Assembly: GCF_005871205.1 (NCBI RefSeq)
Contig: NZ_SWKM01000013.1
Coordinates: 62,001-126,000, forward strand
From: Marinobacter alexandrii
GTDB lineage: Bacteria; Pseudomonadota; Gammaproteobacteria; Pseudomonadales; Oleiphilaceae
DNA: 64,000 nucleotides
Direction of reading: 5' to 3'
Part shown: one piece after another, positions 17,281 to 27,322 of the stretch
Numbering within the stretch: the first letter of the stretch is position 1
How the letters are laid out: every line of letters starts with the position of its first letter
Position numbers and translations under genes: made by a program
The notes under the pieces: model-generated
Database searches by the model: none
Seen by the model: only the letters and a program-made list of their open reading frames with translations
What the model was told of the DNA's origin: nothing

Positions 17281-18910
17281 AACTGGCACACTGCGAACCC
17301 TTCTGGCGCTTGCCGCATCGGCGATACTTTGGGCAGCAACGACTGCCCACGCCGAACTGTCCATCACACAAGGCTCGGCGCTGCCGTCTTCTGAGTCGGG
17401 CTCAACGTCAGCGCCGGAATGGCTCTACACGCTCCGCCCGGGTGAAAATTACCAGCAAGTCGCCAAGGAGCTTCTGGCCCGTGGCTACAGCTCGTCACGC
17501 CTGCTGCGATTCAACAATATCGAAGATGGCGCCGTCGTGGCCGAGGGCGACAGCATCCGAATTCCCCTGCACTGGCTCAAACGCCAACCCGATTCCGCAC
17601 GGGTAACCACGGTTTCCGGGGCGGTACAACTGATTTCCGGCGCCAGCGGCCGCAAGCTTCCGCTTACCCCCAACACCCTTATTCGAGTTGGTGACGAAAT
17701 CGTCTCAAGCTCGGGCACGGCAACCATCAGCCTCGCGGACGGTTCGGACGTCCGGCTGGCGCCGGATTCCCGACTCATATTCAACAGACTCACCCAATAC
17801 GGCAAGTCTGGCATGGTGGACACCCGGCTGCGCCTGAACAAGGGCGAGGTTCATACCCGGGTCAAACCGGTGATTGAGGGTGGCGCCCGGTTCGAAATCG
17901 AAACACCGTCCGCCGTGGCGGCGGTTCGCGGCACCGCCTTCGCCCTGCAAACGTCGGTAGCCAGCACCAACCTCCAAGTCACCGACGGTGTGGTTGATTT
18001 CGGCGCGCCAGGGAGAACACGCAGAATTCCGGCCGGCTACAGCGCCACGGTTTCCACCCAGCCAAACGGCGGACTCACTATCCGGCGCCTGCCGCCGGCA
18101 CCCGAAGTTGAACCTCTGCCAACGACACTGACGCAATTACCCGCTACATTGAAGTGGGCGCCCAGCCCGGCAGCGCAGCACCAACTGAACATTTTTGAAT
18201 CCGGGAGCGGACGCTGGGTCGAGAGCCGGAAAATTGATGGCAGCCGATTCGACATCAGCCTGCTGGATAACGGCGACTACGAAATCCACCTGGCCGCGCT
18301 GACCAACCGAGGGACCACTGGCTTGCCCGCCGTTGTACCGGTAAAAATAGATCTGAAAGCAGAGGCCGCGAACCTGATTGCGCCTGAAGAAGGCAGCCTG
18401 GCCGACGATGATATGCCCGAGTTCAGTTGGCGCCTGAATGGCAAGAACGAAGTCGCACGGGTGGAAATAGCCGAAGACGAAAGCTTCAACGAACTGGTGA
18501 CCTCCAGCGAATGGGCACCGGAAACCTCGGCCCTGCCCTTGCGCCCGCTCAGTCCGGGACAGTATTACTGGCGCGTTGTAACCGAAGCCGGTGGCACCTC
18601 GGTGGCCACCAGCAACACCAGAAAAATGGTGGTGAATGGCACCATTCCGCCCGTGCGCATCATCAGCATCAACTACGTTGACAGGCAGGTCCGGGTGTTC
18701 TGGGAGAAAGTGCGGACCGCTCAGGAATACCGCCTTCAGCTCTCGGAAGAACCCGAATTCAAGAACATAATCAAGGAGGCAACGCTGGCCGAGACGACGG
18801 CAGCCTTGCGTCTGATTCCCGGAAGGCGGTATTTTGTGCGGCTAAAAGCTCTTTCAGATGGCCCACTGACCAGTCGTTGGGGCCCCGGGAGGGAACTGTA
18901 CCTGGAATAA
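17273..18910 (+). CDS. Periplasmic LysM-like/FecR-domain protein with FN3-like repeats
   Basis: The protein has 545 residues. A signal peptide (about 1-27, ending AHAE) is followed by a LysM-like region (about 48-98, TLRPGENYQQVAKELL), a FecR domain (about 110-215; RVTTVSGAVQLISG, then FEIETPSAVAAVRGTAFAL), and two or three fibronectin-III-like segments toward the C-terminus (for example YYWRVVTEAGGTS). Classical FecR passes a signal from an outer-membrane receptor to a sigma factor. Here it has no membrane anchor and lies between a response regulator and a CHASE2 kinase, so it may be the periplasmic input component of that pair. Confidence 0.85.
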   Translation: MSKTGTLRTLLALAASAILWAATTAHAELSITQGSALPSSESGSTSAPEWLYTLRPGENYQQVAKELLARGYSSSRLLRFNNIEDGAVVAEGDSIRIPLHWLKRQPDSARVTTVSGAVQLISGASGRKLPLTPNTLIRVGDEIVSSSGTATISLADGSDVRLAPDSRLIFNRLTQYGKSGMVDTRLRLNKGEVHTRVKPVIEGGARFEIETPSAVAAVRGTAFALQTSVASTNLQVTDGVVDFGAPGRTRRIPAGYSATVSTQPNGGLTIRRLPPAPEVEPLPTTLTQLPATLKWAPSPAAQHQLNIFESGSGRWVESRKIDGSRFDISLLDNGDYEIHLAALTNRGTTGLPAVVPVKIDLKAEAANLIAPEEGSLADDDMPEFSWRLNGKNEVARVEIAEDESFNELVTSSEWAPETSALPLRPLSPGQYYWRVVTEAGGTSVATSNTRKMVVNGTIPPVRIISINYVDRQVRVFWEKVRTAQEYRLQLSEEPEFKNIIKEATLAETTAALRLIPGRRYFVRLKALSDGPLTSRWGPGRELYLE

Positions 18911-18939
18911 TCCATTGATCGACCGATACAGCAGGACGC

Positions 18940-21507
18940 ATGAACCGGGATTGGCTGCCAATAAATACGACTCCCTGGACCATGGGCCTGTTACTGGCCA
19001 TGCTGATCCTGCTCATTCAGGCATCGGCGCTGCCTGAGCGAATCAATCTCTGGCTGTACGACGTTGCCACTACGTCCCTTCCGGCCACACCATCCGATGA
19101 TGTTGTCATTGTCGCCATTGATGAGCTCAGCCTGAACCGAATCGGTCGATGGCCCTGGCCACGGAGTGTCCACGCCGAAATCATCCGAAAGCTACACGCC
19201 GCCGGCGCCGACACCATTGTCTTCGACATCCTGTTTCCGGAACCATCGGCAGACGATGCCGCGCTGGCCCAGGCCATGACTGCTCATGGCAACGTCATTT
19301 TGCCGGTCTATCTATCTCCGCCCGCTTCCAACTATTTGCTGAGCGAACAGCTGCCCGCGTCACAGTTGGCCTATGCAGCTGCCGCACTCGGTCATGCCCA
19401 TGTGGAACTGGACACCGATGGTGTTGCCCGGGGACTTTATCTGTTCAACGGCCTGGGGCGCCATCTATGGCCCAGCCTTTCCGCGGCCGCCAGCCGACCC
19501 CCCAAACAGGATGCCAGTTCCCACGCGGCAGCGCCGTTCGTCAATGTCCGTGACGGCTACCGCTCTGTGCCGCTGGCGGGGGGCGCCGGCACCCTGCCCA
19601 CACGCTCTTATATCCAGGTATTGAACGAGCCACCTACACCGGGGCTGCTCAAGGGTAAGACGGTGTTTGTAGGCGCAACTGCAGCGGGCTTCGGGGATAT
19701 CCTGCCGACGCCCTTTTCAGGACTGAGCAGGCCGATATCGGGCGTGGAATTTCACGCCAACGCGTACTCCGCACTCAGCCAGGGGTTATTGATTGAACCC
19801 GCACCCCGCTGGGTTGGACCGGGCCTCGCCCTGGCCGCCATCCTTCTGTTGGCTATCACTCTGCCGAGAATGCGGCCGACGCGCACACTGTTCGCGTGCC
19901 TGTTTACCCTGATTGTTGTGGTAGCGGTATTCCTGTTTGGCCTGTTCACCGCTCGGGTCTGGATGCCCGTGGCCAATGCGCTGCTGGCTCCCCTGCTGGC
20001 GTTTCCGATATCAAGCGGTTTCCGACTGGCCATGACCAACCAGTTCCTCAATCGACAACTGGACGCACTCGCACGTACGCCCCACGTTTCCGTTCCGGAG
20101 ACGGCCCGCAGGCATCCGGCTCAGCTTCTGGAACACCTGCAAGCACTGCTCCAGCCTAAAGGCTGGCTCCTGAGCGAGGACCGTTTCGTTTTATCTGCTC
20201 AGGGGCTTTATGCAGAGGACATTCCGCAACTGCTGGAACCCGGCCAATGGCATCACGACAACAATCGCAGCTGGGTGCAGCTGATACGCGGAAAAACCAA
20301 TTACACCCTGGGCCTGATCTTGCCCAATGACCTTAGCCGGGACGCCATACAGCGCTATCTCCGGCGCCTGCACCTGGAATTCGCCCAGGACTCCAAACAG
20401 ACGGAACGCCCCAGAGAGAATATCTCCGCGCGAATTCAACGAGTCCGTATCGCCACCGAACGGCTCAATCACATGCAGCAGTTTATTCGCCACAGCTTTG
20501 AGCGCATGCCCGATGGCATCATTGTCACCGATGAACTGGGCGTCATCCGGTTTGCCAATCGCCATATTGAAGAATGGTTCCAGGAACCCATGCCCAGCCT
20601 GGGTGGACTGCCCCTGGTGCGGCTTCTGGAGGGCCACGATCCCCGGGAAACGCCGCCCTGGCATGAGACTGTGTCCGAGACGCTGACGCTGCAACAGAGC
20701 CGGACGGTGGATTTGCACATCCACAACAAAGATTTTCTCATTCACTTTGCACCGTTCGCCCTGCCAGACAGCGACCAGCACGGCATCATCGCGAACATCT
20801 CAGATATTTCCGAGCTTCGCGAACAACAACGGCAGCACCGCGAGGCTATCGACTTTATTTCCCACGATGTCCGCTCGCCACTGGTATCCCAACTGGCGCT
20901 GATCGAGCAGTTGAAACGCGACCCCAGCCATATCGACCGGCAACAGCTGGATCAGCTCGGCCGATTAGCGCGACGCAGCTACCACCTGGCCGAGGAGTTT
21001 GTGCAGCTTGCCCGCGCCGAACAACTGACGGAGACCCGCTTTTACGAGTGTGAAATTTTGGCGATTGTGGAAAATGCACGGGATAGCGTCAGTGAGCAGG
21101 CGGCGGAAAAAGGCATTCACTTCCACCTGCAGGGTACTGAAGACCTTTGGCTAAGGGGCAATGCTGAGTTGCTTGAGAGAGCGGTCATCAACCTACTGAC
21201 CAACGCCGTCCAATATAGCCCAGCAGGATCGGCGATCGACATACAGGTATTCCGCGCCGGCCACCTGGCCTGCCTGACCATCGGGGATGAAGGCAGCGGG
21301 ATTGATGCCGAAGAGCTTCCCCACCTGTTCGACCGTTATCGTCGGCAGAAGCGCAGTGAGCTGGCCGGAGTGCACGGCACCGGGCTTGGCTTGTCATTCG
21401 TGAAGACGGTGGTGGAAAAGCACAGGGGACAAATTGCAGTAGCCTCGGAACCTGGGGAAGGATCGACCTTCACCCTGAGACTTCCAATAGCCGACCCTCT
21501 TGCCTGA
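18940..21507 (+). CDS. CHASE2-PAS hybrid-type sensor histidine kinase
   Basis: An 855-residue membrane kinase. One N-terminal TM (about 13-30) leads to a periplasmic CHASE2 domain (about 35-280; VVIVAIDELSLNRIGRWPWPR, FDILFPEP). A cluster of three TM helices follows (about 285-370), then a cytoplasmic PAS domain (about 515-620), HisKA with His642 (DFISHDVRSP), and a HATPase domain with N box (NLLTNAVQYS), G1 (GDEGSGI) and G2 (GTGLGLSFVK). There is no receiver, so it is a plain sensor kinase. It is the last gene of the regulator/FecR/kinase operon. The CHASE2 ligand is unknown. Confidence 0.92.
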   Translation: MNRDWLPINTTPWTMGLLLAMLILLIQASALPERINLWLYDVATTSLPATPSDDVVIVAIDELSLNRIGRWPWPRSVHAEIIRKLHAAGADTIVFDILFPEPSADDAALAQAMTAHGNVILPVYLSPPASNYLLSEQLPASQLAYAAAALGHAHVELDTDGVARGLYLFNGLGRHLWPSLSAAASRPPKQDASSHAAAPFVNVRDGYRSVPLAGGAGTLPTRSYIQVLNEPPTPGLLKGKTVFVGATAAGFGDILPTPFSGLSRPISGVEFHANAYSALSQGLLIEPAPRWVGPGLALAAILLLAITLPRMRPTRTLFACLFTLIVVVAVFLFGLFTARVWMPVANALLAPLLAFPISSGFRLAMTNQFLNRQLDALARTPHVSVPETARRHPAQLLEHLQALLQPKGWLLSEDRFVLSAQGLYAEDIPQLLEPGQWHHDNNRSWVQLIRGKTNYTLGLILPNDLSRDAIQRYLRRLHLEFAQDSKQTERPRENISARIQRVRIATERLNHMQQFIRHSFERMPDGIIVTDELGVIRFANRHIEEWFQEPMPSLGGLPLVRLLEGHDPRETPPWHETVSETLTLQQSRTVDLHIHNKDFLIHFAPFALPDSDQHGIIANISDISELREQQRQHREAIDFISHDVRSPLVSQLALIEQLKRDPSHIDRQQLDQLGRLARRSYHLAEEFVQLARAEQLTETRFYECEILAIVENARDSVSEQAAEKGIHFHLQGTEDLWLRGNAELLERAVINLLTNAVQYSPAGSAIDIQVFRAGHLACLTIGDEGSGIDAEELPHLFDRYRRQKRSELAGVHGTGLGLSFVKTVVEKHRGQIAVASEPGEGSTFTLRLPIADPLA

Positions 21508-21542
21508 AACCGCATTCCGTCAGGCAGGCGGGGGAATCACGG

Positions 21543-21983
21543 TTACGACTGTACGGATTTGCTTACAATGTCTGACGGTTCGCTGATCAGGCCACTGGTG
21601 TCCTGGACCTGAATGGTGAAGTACCAGGTGCCATTGTCGAGCCCACTGATTTCATAAGACATCTCAGCCTGTGCCTGGGCATTGGCTACCACCACTTCCT
21701 CTGTCAGGTTCTGGGTGTCCTGGCCATAGCGGATCACATACCGGTCCAACTCCCCCATGGGAATGCTTTCGCCGTTGACCCGAGTCAGGGGCGCGCTCCA
21801 GCTCAACACCGCTGTACGCACGTCAGAAGAACCTTCACCGACACCGCCAGCGCCAACTCCAGTTCCAGCCGTTGAAGAGCCCGAGCTTCCGGCACCAGAA
21901 GATCCACCGCCGCAACCTGTTAAAAGTGCTCCCATTACAAACGCGGCGATCCATGCCGTTGACATTTTGCTGACGCGTTTCAT
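21543..21983 (-). CDS. Predicted lipoprotein with a fibronectin-III-like domain
   Basis: About 146 residues. A signal peptide ends in the lipobox LLTGC, so the mature N-terminal Cys is lipidated. A Gly/Ser-rich linker follows, then a single FN3-like domain (about residues 60-146; AVLSWSAPLTR...YVIRYGQD...WYFTIQVQD). The ATG at 21983 is chosen because GGTGGA precedes it; an ATG five codons earlier is possible. It is convergent with the CHASE2 kinase. No specific function is recognised; surface carbohydrate binding or adhesion is possible. Confidence 0.75.
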   Translation of the reverse strand: MKRVSKMSTAWIAAFVMGALLTGCGGGSSGAGSSGSSTAGTGVGAGGVGEGSSDVRTAVLSWSAPLTRVNGESIPMGELDRYVIRYGQDTQNLTEEVVVANAQAQAEMSYEISGLDNGTWYFTIQVQDTSGLISEPSDIVSKSVQS

Positions 21984-21998
21984 TCTAATATCCACCAT

Positions 21999-22378
21999 TA
22001 TTCCGTCGATTTTGTAAAATTGTATAAAACGCGGACGATAATAAATGTGACAAGCGTCGTTTTCCTAATTACAAAATGGTCAATTTTTCGACAGGAACAG
22101 GTAATAAAAAGACCCATAACACTGTTTCTTGGGCAATTTCTTGCCCAAAAAGACAACTTTGTACGTGGATTACATACAGAAAAGACGGAAAACAGACGTG
22201 AAAATACGTCGGATTTAACAAGGGTTCATAAAAGGAGTTGGGAGGGGCGTCAAAATAGCGCCAATATTCTTTCCACTAAACGACTGAAAATGCGTCAAAG
22301 TGCCGGCATAAGATCAGAGGATTGCCAAGGGGAAACAGGCGAGCAAGTCGGTCAGGCACTTTGACCTTTCTGGCGCTC
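21999..22378. other. AT-rich intergenic region without recognisable gene
   Basis: About 380 bp, more AT-rich than the surroundings. A 114-codon plus-strand frame here (22020-22364) has no ribosome site and an unconvincing composition. The one structure seen is an 8-bp inverted repeat TTGGGCAA/TTGCCCAA (22129-22136 with 22141-22148) with loop TTTC and no T-tract. Confidence 0.6.
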
Positions 22379-22413
22379 AAAAAAAAGACGGATCAGAGAA
22401 CTGATCCGTCTTT
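22379..22413 (-). terminator. Rho-independent terminator behind tRNA-fMet
   Basis: A 13-bp perfect stem (22384-22396 with 22401-22413, core GACGGATCAG) with loop of four bases, followed on the minus strand by a run of T's. It starts seven bases after the tRNA 3' end. Confidence 0.9.
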
Positions 22414-22419
22414 ATAAAG

Positions 22420-22496
<77 letters not shown>

Positions 22497-22566
22497 TCAA
22501 AACTGGTTGTTTACCGGGCATCCCCCGATCAACGTGCGCGTATAATAGGGAGCTAATGGCGCCCTG

Positions 22567-23262
22567 TCAATCGTTATTTTCAAACAAATCAGTTGGAAAC
22601 GACAGATCCTCGGTAACCACTGGATCAGCCATTGTAGTCGGCTGCCACAAACCAACAGCATCAATAGCTTCGCGGACCGGGCGGAAGGAACGACGATGCT
22701 CTGGTGTCGCCCCCAGACGGTTCAGGGCCTCCAGATGCACAGGCGTCGGATACCCCTTGTGTTTGGCCAGTCCATAGCCTGAGTAGGTTTGCTCCAGCAC
22801 CTCCATCTCTCGATCCCGGGTCACTTTGGCCAGGATGGAGGCAGCACTGATTGACTCAACCCGACTATCGCCCTTCACCACCGGTTCGGAGGGCCAGCGC
22901 CAGTTCGGGCAGCGGTTGCCGTCTACCAAGACATACTCTGGCTCCACACCCAGGCCTTCAACAGCACGCTCCATAGCGACCATGGTAGCCTGGTAGATAT
23001 TCAACTTATCAATCTCATGGGCCTCACAGCGACCAATGCACCAGGCCTCGGCCTTGGCCATAATCTCGTCGTAGAGGGCGTTACGCTTTTTTTCCGTCAG
23101 CTTCTTAGAATCGGCAAGCCCGGCAATGGGCCGGTCAGGGTGCAGAATGACCGCCGCGGTGACGACCGCACCGATCAATGGCCCGCGTCCAACTTCATCC
23201 ACGCCCGCCAGCAGGGATCCCCGGTAAGAGCACTCGAACGGCGGCAATTCGACACGCGCCAT
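22567..23262 (-). CDS. rnhB: Ribonuclease HII
   Basis: A 231-residue enzyme that removes ribonucleotides and RNA primers from RNA-DNA hybrids. The type-2 active site is visible: Asp22 and Glu23 in [10 protein letters not shown], Asp114 in VLVDGNR, and the later [14 protein letters not shown] block with its catalytic Asp. About 35 residues extend beyond the usual C-terminus (after HRRSFRPV). AGAGGA precedes the ATG. It lies 2 bp after lpxB and is the last gene of the long minus-strand envelope cluster. dnaE and accA, which often follow, are absent here. Confidence 0.95.
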   Translation of the reverse strand: MARVELPPFECSYRGSLLAGVDEVGRGPLIGAVVTAAVILHPDRPIAGLADSKKLTEKKRNALYDEIMAKAEAWCIGRCEAHEIDKLNIYQATMVAMERAVEGLGVEPEYVLVDGNRCPNWRWPSEPVVKGDSRVESISAASILAKVTRDREMEVLEQTYSGYGLAKHKGYPTPVHLEALNRLGATPEHRRSFRPVREAIDAVGLWQPTTMADPVVTEDLSFPTDLFENND

Positions 23263-23264
23263 GA

Positions 23265-24452
23265 TTATCCTCTTCTTCCTTCCAGCAATTCGGAAACCGC
23301 CTGCGCGGCTTTTTCATCCGCGTCCTGCCTGAGCGTGTGGTGCAGCTCGGTAAAGGAATCAAACAAACGCTCACGCTCGCTCTCATTCTCCAGCCGCTCC
23401 AGTACCGCTGCGCCCAGCGATTCAGGACTGGCGTCGGCCTGCAGCAGCTCAGGGACCAACGCCTTCTTGGCCAACAGGTTCGGCAACGCAACATGAGGGA
23501 CTTTCACCAACCGAGACAGCAATGCGTAGCTGAACTCACTCAGCCGATAACCCACCACCATCGGCTTTTTCAGCAGCATCGCCTCCAGCGTGGCGGTACC
23601 GGAGGCCAAAAGGACCACATCGGACGCGGCCATCACCTCCCGTGACCGACCGCGGACAATGGTCACCGGCAACGTCACCTCAAGTGCATCGACCAAGTCC
23701 CGAACTTGCCGCTCTCGATCCCGATTGACACAAGGAATGACCAGCTGCAGATCCGGCCGTTTTTCCTGGATCCAGCGCGCGGCTTCAAGGAAAAGAGTAC
23801 CCAGGCGCTCCACCTCACCAGCCCGGCTTCCGGGCAGCACGGCCAGTAACGGCGCCTGGTCATCCAGACCCAGTTCCTGACGCGCCTTTCCGGTTTCCGG
23901 GACCATTGGTATCCGATCGGCCAATGGATGGCCGACAAACGCCACGGGCACTTGGTGCTCTTCGTAGAAACGAGCCTCAAACGGAAACAGCGTGAGCATC
24001 AGGTTAACGGACTTGGCAATCTTGAAAATGCGCTTCTGGCGCCAGGCCCAGACAGAGGGGCTGACGTAATGCACAGTCGGGATGCCTGCGTTACGACATC
24101 GGCGCTCAATAGCAAGGGTAAAGTCGGGGGAATCAATACCGATGACCACATCCGGCGGAGTGGTAAAGAAGTACTCCAGCAAGCGCGCTCGAATCTGGAA
24201 CAGCTCTCGGATCCGCCCGAGCACTTCAACCAGTCCCATAACCGATAGTCGTTCCATCGGCACCAGGGAATGAAAACCTTCGGCCATCATGTCGTCGCCG
24301 CCAATGCCGACGAAACGGGCCTTGGGGTAGCGGGCACGAAGAGAGCGGATTAAACCCGCGCCCAGAATATCGCCGGAAGCCTCACCGGCAATGATTCCGA
24401 ACGTTATGGCGCGGTTGCTGACAACCGCACGCTGCGTAGGATGGTCCGTCAC
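23265..24452 (-). CDS. lpxB: Lipid-A-disaccharide synthase
   Basis: A 395-residue GT19 glycosyltransferase that joins UDP-2,3-diacylglucosamine and lipid X to make the lipid A disaccharide at the inner membrane. The signatures [12 protein letters not shown] (N-terminus), [20 protein letters not shown] and [10 protein letters not shown] are present, and length matches the family. The start is GTG at 24452 with GGGAG seven bases upstream. It is 18 bp downstream of lpxA in the lpxD-fabZ-lpxA-lpxB order. Confidence 0.96.
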   Translation of the reverse strand: MTDHPTQRAVVSNRAITFGIIAGEASGDILGAGLIRSLRARYPKARFVGIGGDDMMAEGFHSLVPMERLSVMGLVEVLGRIRELFQIRARLLEYFFTTPPDVVIGIDSPDFTLAIERRCRNAGIPTVHYVSPSVWAWRQKRIFKIAKSVNLMLTLFPFEARFYEEHQVPVAFVGHPLADRIPMVPETGKARQELGLDDQAPLLAVLPGSRAGEVERLGTLFLEAARWIQEKRPDLQLVIPCVNRDRERQVRDLVDALEVTLPVTIVRGRSREVMAASDVVLLASGTATLEAMLLKKPMVVGYRLSEFSYALLSRLVKVPHVALPNLLAKKALVPELLQADASPESLGAAVLERLENESERERLFDSFTELHHTLRQDADEKAAQAVSELLEGRRG

Positions 24453-24470
24453 CAGCAGGCTCCCGCCAGA

Positions 24471-25262
24471 TTAGCGAATGATGCCGCGGTGCGCTCCACG
24501 GAGGGAGTCAATGAGGGGGCGTATCTCAGGAATGTCTGAATAGGCGCTGGCCAATTCTTCCACCGCCTGCTCCGTAGTGAGTCCCTGACGGTAGATCACC
24601 TTGTAAGCTCGGCGCAGCGTCAGTAGGACATCCTTGCTGAAACCACGGCGCTTCAGACCTTCTACATTCATGCCATGGGGCTCGGCAGACTGGCCACTGG
24701 CCATGACATAGGCAGGAATATCTTTGAGCACAATACTGCCGCCGGCCGCCATACTGTGGGGGCCGATATGACAGAACTGATGCACCATGGTGCCACCGCC
24801 CAGAATAGCAAAGTCACCTACGTTCACGTGCCCCGCCAGAGTCGCGCAATTAGCCAGAATTGCGTTGTCACCCACCACACAATCATGGGCCACGTGCACA
24901 TAGGCCATCAGGAGATTGCCGCTGCCAATCCGGGTTTCACCACGATCCTGGACCGTGCCCCGATGTATCGTGCAGTTCTCACGAATTACGTTATTATCAC
25001 CTATTGTCAGCGTCGTCGGTTCACCGGCGTACTTCTTATCCTGGCATTCCTCTCCAATACTGGAGAACTGGAAAATCCGGTTGTTGCGACCAATCACTGT
25101 CGGCCCCTTCACAACCACATGGGACAGTATTTCAGTACCTTCTCCGATCTCAACGCCCGGCCCAATGTAGCTCCACGGGCCAACGGTAACGTTGTCCGCG
25201 AGTTTGGCTGATGGGTCTACAATCGCTTGAGGATGAATACCCGACCAGTCACTTGTCGCCAT
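24471..25262 (-). CDS. lpxA: Acyl-ACP:UDP-GlcNAc O-acyltransferase
   Basis: A 263-residue left-handed beta-helix enzyme that performs the first step of lipid A synthesis. Hexapeptide repeats run from IHPQAIVDPSAKL to about residue 185, with the catalytic histidine region YVHVAHDCVVG and the tail helices (RRAYKVIYRQG). The ATG at 25262 shares one base with the fabZ stop (TGATG), indicating translational coupling; a TTG one codon earlier is unlikely. Confidence 0.96.
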   Translation of the reverse strand: MATSDWSGIHPQAIVDPSAKLADNVTVGPWSYIGPGVEIGEGTEILSHVVVKGPTVIGRNNRIFQFSSIGEECQDKKYAGEPTTLTIGDNNVIRENCTIHRGTVQDRGETRIGSGNLLMAYVHVAHDCVVGDNAILANCATLAGHVNVGDFAILGGGTMVHQFCHIGPHSMAAGGSIVLKDIPAYVMASGQSAEPHGMNVEGLKRRGFSKDVLLTLRRAYKVIYRQGLTTEQAVEELASAYSDIPEIRPLIDSLRGAHRGIIR

Positions 25263-25699
25263 CAAACTTCTCTCTCAGCGGTCAGAATCTCTGCCACGCA
25301 TACGACGTCACCGTCGACCAATGCCCGACATTCGAATTTGTAGATGCCACGCTTGCCGGAAATCAGCTCTGACTCCATGCAGAGTTGGTCTCCCGGCAAC
25401 ACAGGACGCTTGAAGCGTGCCTTGCTGGATCCAGCCAGATATTGTACCACGCCGTCTGCCGGTTTCCGTCCCACAGTCACAAATCCGAGAATCCCGGACA
25501 GTTGTGCCATGGCCTCAATGATCAGCACGCCCGGCATGATCGGATTGTTGGGAAAGTGGCCCTGGAAGAATGGCTCGTTGATTGAGACGTTCTTATAACC
25601 TTTGATTGATTTCCCTTTCTCCACTTCGGTAACCCGGTCCACTAGCAGGAACGGATAACGATGCGGCAGGTATTCCAGAATTTCGTCTATTCCCATCAT
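25262..25699 (-). CDS. fabZ: (3R)-hydroxyacyl-ACP dehydratase
   Basis: A 145-residue hot-dog-fold dehydratase of fatty acid elongation. The catalytic histidine motif is [20 protein letters not shown], with His and the later Glu of the active site; [10 protein letters not shown] lies near the N-terminus. Its position between lpxD and lpxA is conserved and balances hydroxyacyl-ACP use between membrane phospholipid and lipid A. It starts with ATG-ATG; the first is taken. Confidence 0.96.
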   Translation of the reverse strand: MMGIDEILEYLPHRYPFLLVDRVTEVEKGKSIKGYKNVSINEPFFQGHFPNNPIMPGVLIIEAMAQLSGILGFVTVGRKPADGVVQYLAGSSKARFKRPVLPGDQLCMESELISGKRGIYKFECRALVDGDVVCVAEILTAEREV

Positions 25700-25710
25700 C
25701 TTACTTGGCC

Positions 25711-26736
25711 TCAGCCCTTTGTTTTCTTTTCCAGTTCTTTAATCCGTCGTGCAAGACCATCCAGTTGCCGGAAACGAACCGCATTCTTGCGCCACTGCCG
25801 GTTGGTATCTGCGCTGGTGCCGGAAGAATACACGCCGGGCTCCCGGATATCACCGGTGACCAGTGTCATACCCGTCAAATGTACCTGATCAGCGATTTCC
25901 AGATGGCCGGCAACGCCGGAGGCACCGCCAAACACGCAGTGGCGCCCGATGCGGGTACTGCCTGCGATACCGACCATGGCGGCCATGGCACTGTGATCAC
26001 CAATTTGCACGTTGTGAGCGATCTGGATCAGGTTGTCCAGCTTTACTCCGTCGCCGATCACGGTGTCATCGAGGGCGCCGCGGTCGATGGTGGTGTTCGC
26101 ACCCACTTCCACGTCATTGCCCAACACCACCCGGCCAAGCTGGGCGATCCGCTGCCAGACACCTTTCTCATTGGCAAATCCAAACCCGTCAGACCCGATC
26201 ACCGCACCGCTGAGAATGTGACAACGCTGCCCAAGAACCACATCATGTGCCAGGGTCACGCGCGGCCGGATCACGGTGCTGGCACCGATCTGGGCTCGGG
26301 CACCAATCACGGAGCCCGCGCCAATCACAACCTGTTCGCCAACTACAACGCCGGCCTCAATAACTGCATTGGGGCCAACCGAAGCGGTTTCCGCCACGCG
26401 GGCGTCCGGGTCCACCACTGCCGTCGGGTGAATGCCTGGCTTGGCAACGGGCTCGGGGTCAAACCAGTGACTCAGACGAGCGTAGCCCAGATAGGGATTG
26501 TCGAGTAACAGCACATTGGTTTCAGAGTCGCCGGCGGTTGCCGGCGACATGATCACAGCCGAAGCCTGGGTATTGGCCAGGTACTTGGCATAGGACGGGT
26601 TCGCCAGAAAGCTGATTTGACCCGGTGTCGCTGCCTGCAGCGTGGCGAGTCCGGTCACCTCAAGGTCTGAGTCACCCCTGAGTTCGGCGCCCAGCGCCGT
26701 GGCGATTTCACCGAGCCGGAAGGACTTCTTTGTCAT
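25711..26736 (-). CDS. lpxD: UDP-3-O-acylglucosamine N-acyltransferase
   Basis: A 341-residue enzyme adding the second hydroxyacyl chain in lipid A synthesis. An N-terminal uridine-binding domain (to about residue 100, [14 protein letters not shown]) precedes a left-handed beta-helix of hexapeptide repeats with the catalytic His in [13 protein letters not shown], and a C-terminal helix ([16 protein letters not shown]). AGGGAG stands six bases before ATG. It lies between skp and fabZ, as in other Gammaproteobacteria. Confidence 0.96.
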   Translation of the reverse strand: MTKKSFRLGEIATALGAELRGDSDLEVTGLATLQAATPGQISFLANPSYAKYLANTQASAVIMSPATAGDSETNVLLLDNPYLGYARLSHWFDPEPVAKPGIHPTAVVDPDARVAETASVGPNAVIEAGVVVGEQVVIGAGSVIGARAQIGASTVIRPRVTLAHDVVLGQRCHILSGAVIGSDGFGFANEKGVWQRIAQLGRVVLGNDVEVGANTTIDRGALDDTVIGDGVKLDNLIQIAHNVQIGDHSAMAAMVGIAGSTRIGRHCVFGGASGVAGHLEIADQVHLTGMTLVTGDIREPGVYSSGTSADTNRQWRKNAVRFRQLDGLARRIKELEKKTKG

Positions 26737-26778
26737 TACTCGCTCCCTAAAAACCTACCGGGGACACCCGCTTGGAAC

Positions 26779-27276
26779 TTAACGGTTCAGCTTCTCAAGC
26801 AACTGTGGTGTCAGGTTCATCTCCGGCTTCACATAAACCACCGCTTCGCTGGGCAGGATAATGTCGAGATCGTTTTCCTCAAGCAGCTCTTCCACAGCGA
26901 GATCGACTTCCGGACGTGCCTGCTCCAGGAACGCTTGTTTACGCTGCGCAACAGCACTGTCCAAGCGCTGCTTCAGGAAATTGAATTCCTTAACCTTTTC
27001 CTGGAATTCAGCCGTCAGCTTGCTGCGCTCGCTTTCGTTCATCATCGCGCCGTCTTTTTCCAGACGCTCTTTGAGCTCACGAGCTTCGTCCTGCACTTCA
27101 CGTACTTTAGCCTCGTCTGCGGCAAAGTCCTTCTGCAGTGTTTCACTGAAGCTCTTGGCATCGTTGGACGAGAATAGTGCCTGACGCAGATCAACGACAC
27201 CAATGCGGGTCTCGGCCATGGCCGGGAACGATAGCACCATCAGCGCCGCTGCAATCATCATGAAAATTCGGAACAT
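26779..27276 (-). CDS. skp: Periplasmic chaperone Skp/OmpH
   Basis: A 165-residue protein with a signal peptide (about 1-21, ending AMA), then a short strand (ETRIGVVDLRQAL) and a long charged coiled-coil hairpin (about 40-125, rich in Lys/Glu), the trimeric Skp jellyfish tentacles. It ferries unfolded outer-membrane proteins across the periplasm to the Bam complex. AGGAGAAAACC precedes the ATG. It is 46 bp downstream of bamA. Confidence 0.93.
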   Translation of the reverse strand: MFRIFMMIAAALMVLSFPAMAETRIGVVDLRQALFSSNDAKSFSETLQKDFAADEAKVREVQDEARELKERLEKDGAMMNESERSKLTAEFQEKVKEFNFLKQRLDSAVAQRKQAFLEQARPEVDLAVEELLEENDLDIILPSEAVVYVKPEMNLTPQLLEKLNR

Positions 27277-27322
27277 TGGTTTTCTCCTACGTTTGATCCG
27301 TTGTTTTTTGGTCCGTCATTCG

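Noticed and set aside
21501..21526. Hairpin after the CHASE2 kinase as a terminator
   Set aside because: The stem is only 7 bp with a 12-nt loop and no T-tract.
22020..22364. 114-codon plus-strand frame in the AT-rich gap
   Set aside because: No ribosome site, basic/polar composition without recognisable segments, and it lies in a low-complexity intergenic region.
25705..26508. 267-codon plus-strand frame opposite lpxD
   Set aside because: It is the antisense shadow of hexapeptide repeats in lpxD.
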